A model generated the notes under the pieces. It did not search any database and was not told where the DNA came from. It saw only the letters and a list, made by a program, of their open reading frames with translations. The position numbers and the translations under genes are program-made. A stretch of DNA of 64,000 bases. It comes from Carnegiea gigantea (taxonomy: Eukaryota; Streptophyta; Magnoliopsida; Caryophyllales; Cactaceae). Below are positions 23,640 to 35,542 of this stretch, in pieces (position 1 is the first letter of the stretch; each line of letters begins with the position of its first letter). The DNA lies in contig JAKOGI010001339.1 in NCBI GenBank assembly GCA_029747015.1, positions 186,001-250,000 on the forward strand. Reading direction: 5' to 3'.

Positions 23640-24225
23640 TTCTTCACATGCAACCCACCATCAACGGGTGCCTTCAAGGAGATCTTCATCACTCGGTGGC
23701 TGAGGAAGGTCCATGGGCCGGGGGTCTAGTTCTAAATTGCTCCCTGGGTTCGGTTATGATTTTGAAAACAATATTCAGACCCGTTTGCTATGTTTATGAA
23801 CAAGAGGCTCATTGTCACAATTGCGTCTAGAAATCGATCTAGGGGAATTGACATGTAGCTTGGCATGTTTGGATGTTTATGCTTACGTTTGAGCAGTGCG
23901 CTTTGATGTATGGTCACCCAACAGATATTTGGATCATGAAGGAATGCAGCGTTACAAATCTTGGACTAAGTTGGTTTGCTATATTGGGGGATTCATATCT
24001 CGCTTCTCGATGTTCAAGGATGGATCATAATGGATATTCCAAAAGCAAATCCGAGCTTATGTTTTGGAAACAAGAGTACCCGTGAGTGGCACCTCATTTG
24101 GTAGGATATGGAACAGAACATTCAAGGAATTTAGACGACCACCTTGAGGTGGAAACTGCTACTATTGCTATTCCCAACTTATGCCCTATGCTGAAAGCGT
24201 TGTTTCTATTCCAGGGAGCTCCATC
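23640..24225 (+). pseudogene. F-box-associated (FBA) domain pseudogene
   Basis: Read across frames, the sequence matches the C-terminal half of plant FBA-type F-box proteins. It has a CNPPSTGAFKEI / RWLRK block (about 23650-23710) that corresponds residue for residue to the F-box locus at 35165-35230. The PxFGYD region follows, then MFMNKRL, then a D(I)W(I)MKE block near 23930 typical of FBA domains, a YSKSKSELMFWK stretch near 24040, and a terminal MPYAESVVSIPGS motif near 24185. FBA proteins normally serve as substrate receptors in SCF ubiquitin ligases. The F-box itself is absent upstream, and frameshifts and stops abound. Clearly non-functional. Confidence 0.82.
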
Positions 24226-25545
24226 TCAACCCATCAATAATAGGATTAGAGGATTTAACCTCCTTAACTTAATATCAAATGCATCACAAGTTCATATGAG
24301 AAGCCGGGTTCAGTTGTCAGGTTGAAGGCTCGTCTAGTGGACTTAGTGACCGACCAATTTAACCACAGCCCTGCTTTTTCTCCGACCATAAATCCTGATG
24401 ATCTCAAATCAACTTGATCAGGTTTGCCATGTCCGATTAGGCCTGTAAAATTAGATTCATTCAAAACAGGGAGAAAGAGTTTTCTTCCTAAGAAGTGCCT
24501 AGTTGAAACATTGGACAAGGAGTTATATGGTCTCAGGTTTAATTGCCCATCTTTTGTAATTAATTACACTATTTGTACTTCATTTACACCCCAAACACAT
24601 CCCCCATATCTGGGTTTACTAGTTGTGTCAATAAAATGGTTTCCTTATTTTATGAATCCTTGTTCACCAAACCTTAGCAAGTCTATCATATATAGTGTGT
24701 ACAATGTTCGGTACACATACTGAAAATGTACATTAATTAAATTACAAGGTCCACCATTTAAAAATAAAAGTTCATTAAACGTACTCTTGTCATAGAAGTT
24801 TATTAAACATAGATTAAGTTTATTTGTACTCTTATAAAGTAGTTGAGTGCACTTTTGTGAGAAAATGCATTGAACATTCTTTTTACAATTTACTATTGTG
24901 AAAAAAATAAAATTTTATTATTTGAACCCAAAAATTTACCAGTTAGAACCCAAAATTCATTCAGTTCAAAAGAATTAGTGATATACAGTTAAGTCTTTTT
25001 GTCAATCAAGAAGCAAAAAGCTCGCTATTAGAATTATTTCACAACAAAAGAAAAGCTATATAATTATTTCGAATTTAATTTTAAAATCATTTCACAACAT
25101 TTGATTTGTTGTATCATTAAAATTATTATTAGAATAAATTAAAAGAATTAATAAAAATGGATAAAGAAGTTAAAATTAAAAACAAATTGAGAAAAGAACG
25201 AGGAAAAGAATGTAGATACAAAAAAAGGTGCTATATACATCCCAATAAAAGGTTCACCATTTAAAGAAAAAAGTTCATTTGTGAATTAAAAAGTTTTGTC
25301 GTTTGTAACTAAAGGTTCCTCAAATATATAATAAAGGATAAACATATACCCCTATTTTTTTCTTTTAAAAGACTTAAAGTACATTGCTTTTAGGAATAAC
25401 TAGCTAAGATTCGCGCATTGTCCCAAGATTAAGTTTGGAATAAGCAAATGGTACTTTAAAAGTATCGTTAAATAATTGTTTTGTTGACATTGATAAGTTG
25501 GTATAAAAAAACAATGAAAATTTTTGTCCAACTCAAAAGAATTGG
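24226..25545. other. Intergenic, AT-rich
   Basis: No gene recognised. Open frames of 84 and 99 codons near 24264-24723 lie on opposite strands and show no motif. Confidence 0.5.
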
Positions 25546-25689
25546 GTAAGTAGTAGAACTGTCAATTCGGACGGGCAGGTTAAATACAAGTTGGGTATAT
25601 TCGGGTTCGGGTAAAATATGGGTTAGATGTATTTCGAGTTCCACTACAAGAACCCGGCCCAATTGAGATTGAAATTTAGAGACCGAAAA

Positions 25690-26170
25690 AAATTCGGTCT
25701 CCACTTTTAATTGGAGACTGAAATTGAGACCAAATCTGTTGGTGTCTAATGGATACTGCTTTTAGAGACCGAAATCCACTCCATACTCTGATCGAGATTG
25801 GATTGGAGACTGCGCATCTTGGATCAAATTAAGACCATAATTAGAGACCAACTTCCACAGCCCATCTCAAATTGAGACCAAATTTCTTTGTTCTCAGATA
25901 TTCGATCTCAGGCATTCGGTCTCAAACATCATTAGAAGAAACTGGCCTTTTAGAGACCATCATATAGAGACCTAGACTTGAAAATGGTCTCCAATCAATT
26001 TTGGAGACCGATTTCAGAGACGGGCTGGCTCGTATTAATTTGAGACCGAAATCAATGCCAAACTGTAATTGAGACCGGCTTCGGTAACTCATGGTTTCAC
26101 TTAGAGACCAAAATTGGCCCGGTTTCTAAGTTCGGTCTCCAACTATGAGGTATCTTCTAATTATGGTCTC
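25690..26170. repeat. 5' subterminal repeats of the CACTA element
   Basis: Many copies of GAGACCGAA, GAGACCAAA and their complement TTGGTCTC occur in both orientations. In En/Spm-type elements such subterminal motifs are binding sites for the TNPA-type accessory protein; that role here is inferred from position and family. Confidence 0.85.
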
Positions 26171-26335
26171 ACCCAGCCAACACACCTTGGTCTCCATTTA
26201 CTCATCTCTCTGCTTCTCGAACTCTCTCCAAAATCGCGCCATCCCTTCCAGCCCCCGAGATTTCCAGTCGATCTCCACTACAGGCATATGGTCCATTTTT
26301 AGGCGAAACTCTATCCATTTCTTTTCAGAAATATA

Positions 26336-26392
26336 AATAAATATATATATATATACACATATATATATATACACACATACATACATATATAC

Positions 26393-26423
<31 letters not shown>

Positions 26424-26476
26424 CATGTACACACATATTTGTATATATGTACACACACGCGTACACACACACACAT
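26336..26476. repeat. TA/CA/ACAT microsatellite inside the CACTA element
   Basis: Mixed (TA)n, (ACAT)n and (CA)n runs. Tyr/Ile/Val/Cys-rich open frames here are artefacts of the repeat. Confidence 0.9.
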
Positions 26477-26588
26477 TTTAGGGTCCTATATCATATATGT
26501 ATACATACGAAAGGTACACGCATTTATGTATACATACTAACACAGTGCACAATTTTATTTTATTTTTTTTTGGGAATTTTACGTGCAG

Positions 26589-27614
26589 GAACAATTCACA
26601 TGGGATCCTGAGTATGAGGCACTAGTTAGAAAAGAATGGCAAGAAAAGGTGCGTGTAACAGTGAAAGATATAGCGAACAAGGCCGCAAAGGAGCCTCCTG
26701 AGAAGATACTTGCTTGGATGACGGATGATCTTCGCGCATTATTGAAGAACAAGAGGGAAACTGATGAGGGATTTATGAAGCGATCTGAGCAGAACAGGAA
26801 GAACAAGACAGAGGGGCCTAAGACTAAGATTGGGCACGGCCAGGGGTAATATCGACGACAATGTGGGCCGAGAGATTGGTCTGAAAATATGAACTACATT
26901 ACTTGAAAATGTGGTTTCCAACTTTGCAATGTTGCTAATGTAGAAATATATATGTATTCATCATAGGCAAAGCAATTATAAAGGAGACCTTCGGCTGCTG
27001 AGTTATTCACTGCCACTCATTCAAAGGTTGATGAGAATGGTCAGCGGATTTGGTGTGATGCTTACGCACAGAGTGTTTATGTAAGCATCGTAGCAATAGT
27101 TCCGTTTAAAGTTAGGCGACTGAAGTATGTATACAAGCTACTTGTTTGACTTTTTCCATTCATTCTGCTAATGCAGGAAAAATATGAGCAACTGAAAGCC
27201 AAAATCGATGTGCAAATCCGTTAAGCAGCAGATGACAACATCTTCTTTACGGCTTGTGGTGGTTGGAATGAGAAGGGCACTCTATACGGACTTGGTAGAG
27301 AGGGTCCTGCCATGTTTGACAGACCAGCCAAGTCCACGTGCAGTGGCTGTAGCACTTCTTCGGCATATTCCTCCCTGTTAGTCACCCAACTCCAGGATCA
27401 GTTGCAGATGACACAAAATGAGCTGCAAACAACCCAAGCTCGACTACATTCCACAGAGAAGGAGCTGAGGAGTACTAAGACGCAGTTGGAAGCCACCAGG
27501 AAGTAATTGAATGAGCAAAGAATTGGTTTACTAGAGCTTAATGCTTGGTTTGATAGCTTCTCAGCGCTCCTCGGCCACCCCACCCTTGCCGACAACTCTC
27601 AAGCATCGTCATAG
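26589..27614 (+). pseudogene. Transposase_24-like gene of the CACTA element, broken
   Basis: Three likely exons. Exon A is 26589-26845 (acceptor GTGCAG, donor GGGGTAATA) and encodes FTWDPEYEALVRKEWQEK, WMTDDLRALLK and SEQNRKNK, the N-terminal part of the plant Ptta/En/Spm Transposase_24 domain. Exon B is about 26984-27080 (donor TATGTAAGC) and encodes RPSAAELFTATHSKVDENG, the matching xxELFxxTHxK block. Exon C is 27177-27614 (acceptor AATGCAG) and encodes EKYEQLKAKI, a GRxGPAMFDRP stretch, and a Gln/Thr/Glu-rich coiled coil (LQDQLQMTQNELQTTQARL). In-frame stops at 27222 and 27504, and one just before exon B if the earlier acceptor at 26966 is used, break it. Splice sites are read by eye. This corresponds to the accessory, coiled-coil protein of the element, not the catalytic transposase. 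Confidence 0.82.
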
Positions 27615-27954
27615 GTTTAGGTATGTATGAATGCGTAAGTGTAATTGCTTGAATGCTTCATGTGGGAACATTGGTCTCGAGGCTTAATGTATGCTGGATA
27701 GCCGTTGTTGGTGAATGCTTTCATGTGCAAACATTAGAATGTAATTATTGGTGGTGTTGTAAAAAGTGTTGGATATGGAATATGAAATTGCGGATATTTT
27801 GATGTAATATGAGATTTGTGATGCCGAATGTGTGTGATGTACTTTGTGTTATTGTATTCCGTGGCAATTGTGGCCCGGATATGTAATTAGCACATTGTGT
27901 ACAGTGTAGGCAATAGGGGCATGTTGCTAGAATTTTTGCCCAAAAAAAAGGCAA

Positions 27955-28700
27955 ATTAGGGACCGAAATACATTCACGGTCTCTGTTTGAGACCAAGGCA
28001 AAGTCGCGGTCTCCAAATTGGCAAAAATATGGCCCTAGTCTCTAATTTAGACCAAATATTAGGACTAATCTCCGATAGAGACCGAAAATAGTGGTCTCCA
28101 ATGGAGACCGAGCTCATCACGATCTCTATTTGAGACCGAGGCAAAGTCCCGGTCTCCAAATTAGCAAAAATATGGACCCTGTCTCTGATTGAGACCAAAT
28201 TTTAGGTTCGGTCCCTGATAGAGACCGAAGCTCATGGTCACAAATGGGGACTGGCCCAATTAGTCTCAATTAGAGACCAAAATCGCCAGATTCCAACAGA
28301 GACCGAAGTTCACGGTCTCAAATGGAGACTGGCCCATTTGGTCTCAATTAGAGACCCAAAGTTTTGGTCTCAAATAGAGACCAAAATTTCTAGACTCCAA
28401 TGGAGCCCGAAGTTCATGGTATCAATTGGAGACTGGCCCTGTTTGGTCTCAATTAGAGACCAGATGTTTTGGCTTCAAATAGAGACCAAATTGGCCCAAA
28501 CTCCAATGGAGTCCAGTACTCTTTGGTCTCAAGAGTTGGTCTCAGGTAGAGACCGATCTTTGTAATTCGGTCTTCAAATTTGAGTTGCTACCATGCTTTT
28601 GGAGAACGGGGCTTTTGGTCTCTGTTCGGTCTCAAAAATTAATTGGAGACCAAATTTTAGAATTTTGAGACCAACCTTTTCGGTCTCTAAAAGGCCAATT
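27955..28700. repeat. 3' subterminal repeats of the CACTA element
   Basis: About 750 bp of GAGACC/GGTCTC motifs, often paired as GGTCTCAATTAGAGACC palindromes and separated by 12-25 bp spacers. Longer composite units such as AATGGAGACTGGCCC recur about every 120 bp (near 28243, 28322 and 28424). The short open frames here are repeat artefacts. Confidence 0.88.
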
Positions 28701-29774
28701 TGTTGTAGTGTTCAGGGAAAATATGGGTCGGGTGTATTTCGATTTTACGAGTTTCTGGTCAACCCAACAGATTTGAAATGCCTTTTTAGTGAGTTATTTC
28801 TCTTTTTATTCAAATCAAAATCTTGCCATATTTATTATTTAAAATTGTCTCTATTTAATGAACAAGCATTTTAATTGCAATTTCTTAAAAAAACTTAAAA
28901 AGTATTCAAACTTTTCAAATATGATATATGAATGTCATGTACCAGTGGACAATGAATCACATTTGAGTGTGTTGGTCCATATATTAAAATATTAGTAACT
29001 GGCCAATCTAAAGTATGATAATGGGTTGGAGCGGTTCGACCTGTAACCCATTTAATGATTTGGTATTTTGTTAATTAACTTACTATTGCCTAATCATATA
29101 TATTTTATTAGTTGGCCAATCCAAACACGAACATAAGTCGGTCAATTACCCAACAATGACATTAAGTTTGAGACCAATTAGAATGAAGCCAAATGAAAGA
29201 ATATTATAGGCGGATAAAATATTACAATTATTTGTTAATTATAACATCAAAATTTTATATTATTACAGAGTAACATTATTTAAAATGAGATGAGACGTAT
29301 TCATTTCACTGAGAATACAATGGTATGACTTGAACAATTTTAATACTTTTGATATTCTAAATTGATTTTCTTAAAACTAGATATTTCATGTCCATTTTCT
29401 AAAACTGTTCCACTCATAAGTTGTATATGAATATGGCACTATTTTATGGGAATGAATTTTGGAAAGAACGGGAACTATCGTCTAATTTGCGAAGGGATAT
29501 CATAGTTATCATCTCCCTAAAGGATTCATTATAAAGAAAAACTATTATTGTTACGGGGGAAAAATTAAAGAAAAATAAAAAATAAGGATATAATATTCGG
29601 GTTGAGCGGACGAGCTCGGGTTCAGGTCGAGTTTGATCCAAAAATTTACGGGGTTTTCGGGTTCGGTTTATTTCAGGTTCGGGTCGAGAAAATCGTGTTT
29701 AAAACCCAAAACTTTTGGGCAGGTTCGGGTTGGATTTTCAGGTCGGGTTAGTTTTTGCCAGGTCTAGTAAGTAG

Positions 29775-30002
29775 TGAAAACATTACCACTCTTATATTTT
29801 TTTTTTTTTTCATTGAGACATTTTTTTTATAAAAGAAGTTTCAAACATACATGTTTTTTGAGTATCTACCCCAACGTTGCATTGAATTTCAATTTTAAAT
29901 AATAAAATGGATATTTTAAAAATAATATTTTATTATTATTAATGTCCATTTTCTATGACCTTTATAGAAAAATTATTTGTTATTTCTAAATTATGTTGAA
30001 AA
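29775..30002. other. AT-rich spacer
   Basis: T-runs only; no gene. Confidence 0.5.
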
Positions 30003-30028
30003 TATGCATGTATGTGTGTGTGTGTGTC

Positions 30029-30096
<68 letters not shown>

Positions 30097-30137
30097 ATAT
30101 AATATATAGATATATATATATATATATATACACATAT

Positions 30138-30189
<52 letters not shown>

Positions 30190-30200
30190 ATGTATATATA
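30003..30200. repeat. (TG)n/(AT)n microsatellite
   Basis: A short TG run (30010-30028) leads into ~170 bp of TA repeats with a few interruptions. Confidence 0.95.
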
Positions 30201-33200
30201 ACATTTTTTTTTCTGTAAACTAAGCCATCAACATTGCTATATTTGCAACAACGACCTCTACCTATTTGAGCCTAAAACACTCAAGCTTCAAAGTTTCATT
30301 CAGCAAACCAAATTTTCATTTGACCCCTAAGCAAGTGCTTAAGAAAATTCTTGTTGATCCTGTTTAACTAGGAAATGAATGGAGTAGAAAAAAGATATGT
30401 AATTTGTACCATATATATGCATTTTGACATTTAGGAAAAAAAGAAAAGAAGTCTTGTTTAAAGAGATCGTTATGACCCTAGTAAAGCAAATTAAATTAGT
30501 GTTTACCAGGTTTTCTTCACGGAAATTTATGATAGATTACATTTGTAAAATACGTGACAAAAACATAGGAAGAATTAAAACCATGGATACATTTATTATT
30601 ACAATAAGCTAATTAGACCTCATAATGAACATTTAATATTTGTGAACATGTAGAAGGTTATGTAATTATTCATCAATTGCGTCAATCTAAGCTCTGGCCC
30701 CCTCCCCCAAAAAAAAGCCCTAGCTACACTAACTTGCACAATTTTTTTGGGGGAGCGGTTCATAGTGCATGATTTGATGCCATAATTAAGTTTAAAAAAT
30801 AAGCATGGTGTCAGTCAAAATTGAATTTAGGAAATAAAGCCCAATTTAGAGATTTGAACACCAGATAGTTAGAAAAGCCCAAAAAGCATATAATAACACA
30901 AACACTTTTATGCCGAATTAGTTTATAAAATGTTGAAGAACTCACAAAGATATTAACCTCTATAAAAAAAAAAAAAAAGCACAAAGGTATTAACCCATAT
31001 ATACTAATTATTGCTAAATTTAGAAGCTACTAATTTATAAGAATTTAAAATCAAATAATCAAAAATTACCAACACTATCCACAAAATCCATTTTAATTGG
31101 TTTGGTTCGCGAAAGCTTCAATTGTGTGAGCAAGCATATCATGGTTTCAAACTTGATGACACTAAGTGGCTACTATGGATAGGAGTTTGCGAGGATGATT
31201 GTGAAAAGTTTTAGTGTTCCCTTTTCACAACGCCCCTAAAAAACTCACCAAAAAGGCAAAGAAAAAGGAATAACTAAGAAACTTTTTTTAATAAACAAAT
31301 TCAAAAAACCCTAACTATTTTGTCCTCATTAATGAATATGAAACAAACCGCTTTGTGTCCTGGGGATATGAGGAGTGTGGAGACTCACATAGAAGTGAAA
31401 GAATGCTACAGTTAATTTCAGATAAAGAGAACCGTGAATTCGTGGACTATGTGAAGTTACTGGGAAAGAGAGATAGAGAAGCAATTACCCATAGAAAGCA
31501 TGGGATAGGGGGGAGAGAGGGTTAAATAACTTAATTATCAAATTTTAAAAATTAGAAAAACTATAATTCTTTCAACGACTAAGATAGATATGATATATTA
31601 TGTGAACGGTAGTAATGAAGTTGATTTTCTAAAATTAAGGGGAGCAAAGTGCTGACAACATTTCTTTTATATATTCATCAAGTTAATTTAAAATATTGAT
31701 TACTCAAACCCCATGAAGTAATTAGTAAAAATAAATACTCTAATCTCTCGACACATGTCATTCTCACAAAATTTTAAAACAATTGATAAACTTGCCTTTT
31801 ATTTTAAAAAGGTAATTCACCATCAATGCCATAATTAATGTCATGTCAAAAACAAGAAAATGAAAATAATATTGTGTGCCATGAATTAGAATATATTAAT
31901 TATAAAAGATTTTCGATAATTTTCCATTCAAAACTCATGATATTATTATTATTACATTAATATTAATTTATTCATCAATTGAGAAATTTGGTAATTCTAA
32001 TTATTAAAATACATTAACATTTGATAAAATATAAATTATAATATCATACCTTGTAACTCATATTAATTGTTTTTTAAATTAATAGATATAATTATTATTG
32101 AAAAATATTAATACCATAAGATTTGGGGACAGGTTGTTCATAATTTTTGGAAATCAAAATCCTTTATTATTAGAATCCTTATTAATACTTTGGTATTATC
32201 ATCCATCTTGCCAAATTTGTGGTAACTACTATGAACCCGTATTTTGCACGGAGCATTTTTAATTTTGAAAATTTTCTTTTTAAAAAATTATGCTATTTCT
32301 TTGTAATTGAAATATATAATAATAACTTCTTTAAAGCATATTTTAGGTTTTATTGTTATCTTGACATTAATGGAACTATATCATCAAGACTTTATTTTCA
32401 CCTCTTAGTTGTGAGTCCAATATATATATTTTTACTCTCACAAACTGTTAACATTCACTACATTTTAATGTTCAAAGATTGTAAAATACATATCAAATCA
32501 AACAATTTTTTAAGGATGTTGATTATATTTACTTGGAACAACGAATCCGGTTAATTTTATCAAATACATGGGTGATAAAATTAATTAATTAATAGCTTCA
32601 AATGCTCTTGATCAAGGATAATATTCCTTTCAGTCATTCATAACCCAACATCACAAATTATGAAAGTCCCAAATTTTTGACTGCATTACATTAAAATCCA
32701 TGCCAAATAAATGATACTACAAAGAATGTTATTGGGTATAAGAGCTATTAAAAACATGTCTAATAAAGAGTCTAACTAAATTGGTACAGAGACTCTTGAA
32801 AATGTCTCTAATTTCCTCAAAGATTAGTCACTTGGACACTAATGGCTAACCTCTTGTGAATTCAACATTCTGTCATACAAAATAAAGCATAAGACTGAAA
32901 TATAAAATTACATTAATTCATAAGATCTGACAAAACTGAACTGGAAATAATGAATTACGCTAAATGATGCTAAGGAGAAGAATACTCCCTAGTTTCACAA
33001 AACTGAAAGCGACTTGTGCATTGTTTGGCCAAATGGTGCCTTGCTTGTTCTGATATTTGTAGTTGGGATTCATCACGTCGCCCTAATTAGTTGATTGTTT
33101 ACTAAACAATGTTACATATGACAGTGGATCAAGAAAAGGTGATTTTGAATTTTGTCCAATAAAATAAAATAAAATACATACACAAACTAATAGGCCCAAA

Positions 33201-34700
33201 ATGTTATTGGATACTTAGCACATGCCAATTGCCAAGATACCTAACATGGACATGATTTTGTATGTTCAAAATGCCAATTCTGGTGAAGGAGAAAGCATAC
33301 ATTATTAATTACGCAAAGACAATCAAGCAATGAGAAGATAGAAATGCTCCTGACATACCTTGTCTTCATTCCTCTTAGGTTCAAGACCGATTCTCTTGGC
33401 TTTACCAACATATAGTTGCTAGATAAAGTAGTGAGAAAATAAAAATGCTAGTGACAAAGTCTAACCAACATGTAGCTCTCTAAGATGTTATAAATTTAAC
33501 CACATAAATTGTAAGAAGTTGCCAATAAAGCAAAAATCAACCAAAACACTTACATGCCTCTTCTCCCTTCAAAAATGGACTTATCTCCAAAATGGTTATA
33601 AAACAAACTGCAACTATACTCATAGGAAATTGAAATTAATGGTTGCATAAATAATAGTTAGATTATGCCCATTCATACATTAAACATCTCAACCATTTAT
33701 TAACCACTATTCCATGAGTGACTCAACTATAAAGGTGGAGAAGGAAATTTCCCATGGAAAGAAGTCAAAAGAAATTTTCTTCAGGGTGGGGGAGCTAATA
33801 ACATAGATACTATAAAAAACAATACTTTCGTAAAAAAATAGGCATCTCAAAGAGATGAATTAATTCAAATAATAAGAAATGAGTCAAATATTCTATATGC
33901 AAAGTCATGATAACACATTAAATATACACAGTGCCTTATCCAATTTTTTTCCCCCACAGAATCAATGTCAAGTAGTTGAGATCCACTTGCTCATCAAACC
34001 TACATGCATGGTTCTTGTAAGAGCAACATACACCAACTCAAAGATCAACGATGTCTAACAAACCACTAAACCCCATATTTGAAGGGAAAGGGAAAAAATG
34101 AATAAAGAAAAAAAATATAATTACTGGTTAGTGAAGTCAGAAAAATCCATAAGAAGAGATTAACCATATATTCATCAACCACTGGCTATTCTTGACAAGA
34201 ATTGATATTCTCATACAATGTTTGGTTGTTAAACTAATCGATAGCAGTAACAAAGCTTCTGGAAGAAACTATCCTACTGAAATCAATACAGAGAGAAGCA
34301 GACTAATACTTTTAATGTGAGTCAGTTGAAGGAAGAGGGGGAATGATATGGGCAGAGTGAGGCAAAAGTATGGGGAATGTGGGGGGCTTTTTTGGAGCAG
34401 ATAAATTGTTTTTTTCCCCCTTGTAATCAAGTATAGAGATAAAAGGAGTTATAAGTTGTAACTGTTAGTTTCAAATTTGAATATAAAACCCATGAAGATT
34501 TTTGACGAGATTGCATGAAATTGTAAGAGCGAGAGAGGGAAGGCTTATTAACCACCTAAATTTTGCTATTTATAGTATAAAGATATTGGAAAATAATTTT
34601 TTTTTCTATTATGTATATTGTTTTCTCAAAATTGAAAATACAAAAATAATAATATAGCAGTAATCCCCCCCTCCAAAAGGAGTCCTAGGTTGCCAAGGAG
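30201..34700. other. AT-rich intergenic region, no supported gene
   Basis: I see no conserved domain. Three places look slightly gene-like. 31335-31525 on the plus strand is open in one frame for about 60 codons without a start. 33010-33085 and 33360-33415 on the minus strand resemble short exons, the second ending AAGACAAG then GTATGT (donor-like). 34480-34560 read on the minus strand is CT-rich like a leader. A 111-codon frame at 32219-32554 is AT-driven. None is called as a gene. Confidence 0.45.
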
Positions 34701-34760
34701 TTTAAAAGGCTGACTTAAAAAGACGAATTGCATACTAAATGATAATCCTTCCAAACCCTA

Positions 34761-35542
34761 ATGATCACCCTTAAACCCCAATACCTGTTTTTCATACTCG
34801 GCACAAACAATGGCAGTACACGTCCTTTGGATGTGATCAGTGCCATACATATGTGCCTACCAATAAAATCTCTTTTAACTTTCAAATGCATTTGCAAAGA
34901 GTGGTTCAACCTCATCAGAGATAACCTCTTCATCAAGCTTCATCACCAAAAATCCCTTGATAATTATGCTATCAAACCCTCTGTTGTTTTTCTTTCTGAC
35001 ATTGTCTATCCAAAAAGCCTTCATCTTTACCTCATAAATGATCTCGATTCACAAGTACCCAACTCGCAGAGATTCCCATCCACCAGGAGGTATGTCTTAT
35101 AGGCACATATAATGGTTTGTTATGCTTTTTTGACTTCCTATCTATTGATCTTGACTACTTCTTGATATGCAACCCATCAACGCATGCCTTCAAGGAAATC
35201 TCCATCCCTCGGTGGTTGAGGAACCCCATGGGGCTGGGGTTTACTTCTAAGTTACTCCCTAGGTTTGGTTATGATTGTGAAAACGATGACTATAAAATTC
35301 TTGTATTGATCACCATCTTTTTTAGGGAAGAGATGTCTATATATAGCTTGAAACTCAATAAAGGGACAAACCAACCATCATCTATGGTAGATTCCATAGT
35401 TGATCCCCAAGATTTTTCACACTTGTTTGCTGCATTTATGAACAAGAGGTTGCATTGGATTGTAGAAAACAAGAAGGGGTATTGTGAGATTGCCCGTTTT
35501 AATCTCTGTTCAGAACGATGGGATAAGCCATTGTCACTATTG
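34761..35542 (+). pseudogene. FBA-type F-box gene, frameshifted and interrupted
   Basis: The first frame (34761-35102) contains an F-box at about residues 23-66 with LPIKSLLTFKCICKEWFNLI and a following HHQKSLD, the standard SKP1-binding region of SCF receptors. At 35095-35110 the frame shifts by one base. The protein continues in another frame with IGTYNGLLCFFDF, ICNPSTHAFKEISIPRWL, PRFGYDCENDDYKILVL and FMNKRLHWIVE, the start of the FBA substrate-recognition domain. It is cut at 35542 by a TRIM-like insertion, and no C-terminal half follows in order. The initiator is uncertain: the ATG at 34761 is in frame but gives an atypical N-terminus. If the shift were a sequencing error the gene would still be truncated. 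Confidence 0.85.
35526..35542 (+). repeat. 17-bp direct repeat, left copy
   Basis: AGCCATTGTCACTATTG here is exactly repeated at 36039-36055 and brackets the inserted DNA. It may be a target duplication or the trace of a local duplication. Confidence 0.85.

Larger units (their letters stand above)
25642..28710 (+). mobile_element. CACTA (En/Spm) transposon, 3,069 bp, non-autonomous
   Basis: The element begins CACTACAAGAA and ends TTGTTGTAGTG, the diagnostic CACTA termini (CACTACAA(G/C)AAxxxGGCC on both ends). It is flanked by the 3-bp target duplication TTC (25639-25641 and 28711-28713) expected for this superfamily. Dense subterminal repeats built on GAGACC/GGTCTC fill both ends. The centre holds a multi-exon Transposase_24-like pseudogene. 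The main TNPD/Tnp2-type transposase is missing, so mobility would have needed help from another copy. Confidence 0.95.
25554..29766 (+). mobile_element. hAT-like element with TCGGGT repeats, split by a CACTA insertion
   Basis: The left end TAGAACTGTCAATTCGG (25554) and right end TTTGCCAGGTCTA (ends 29766) are imperfect inverted repeats (TAGAxCTGxCAA). A perfect 8-bp target duplication GTAAGTAG flanks them (25546-25553 and 29767-29774). GGGTTCGGGT-type units occur near both ends (25570-25635, 28722-28742, 29595-29760). Removing the CACTA element at 25642-28710 and its 3-bp duplication leaves ~1,141 bp with no transposase. The right TIR is the same as that of the MITE at 8302-8634. Confidence 0.8.

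Noticed and set aside
24300..24480. Possible further hAT end with GACC-like words
   Set aside because: No terminal repeat or 8-bp flank duplication could be paired.
26198..26476. Long minus-strand open frame rich in Tyr, Ile, Val and Cys
   Set aside because: Its length comes from translating TA/CA/ACAT microsatellite; it overlaps the CACTA interior and has no domain.
32219..32554. 111-codon plus-strand frame rich in Phe, Ile and Asn
   Set aside because: Composition follows AT richness; no motif, promoter or splice context.
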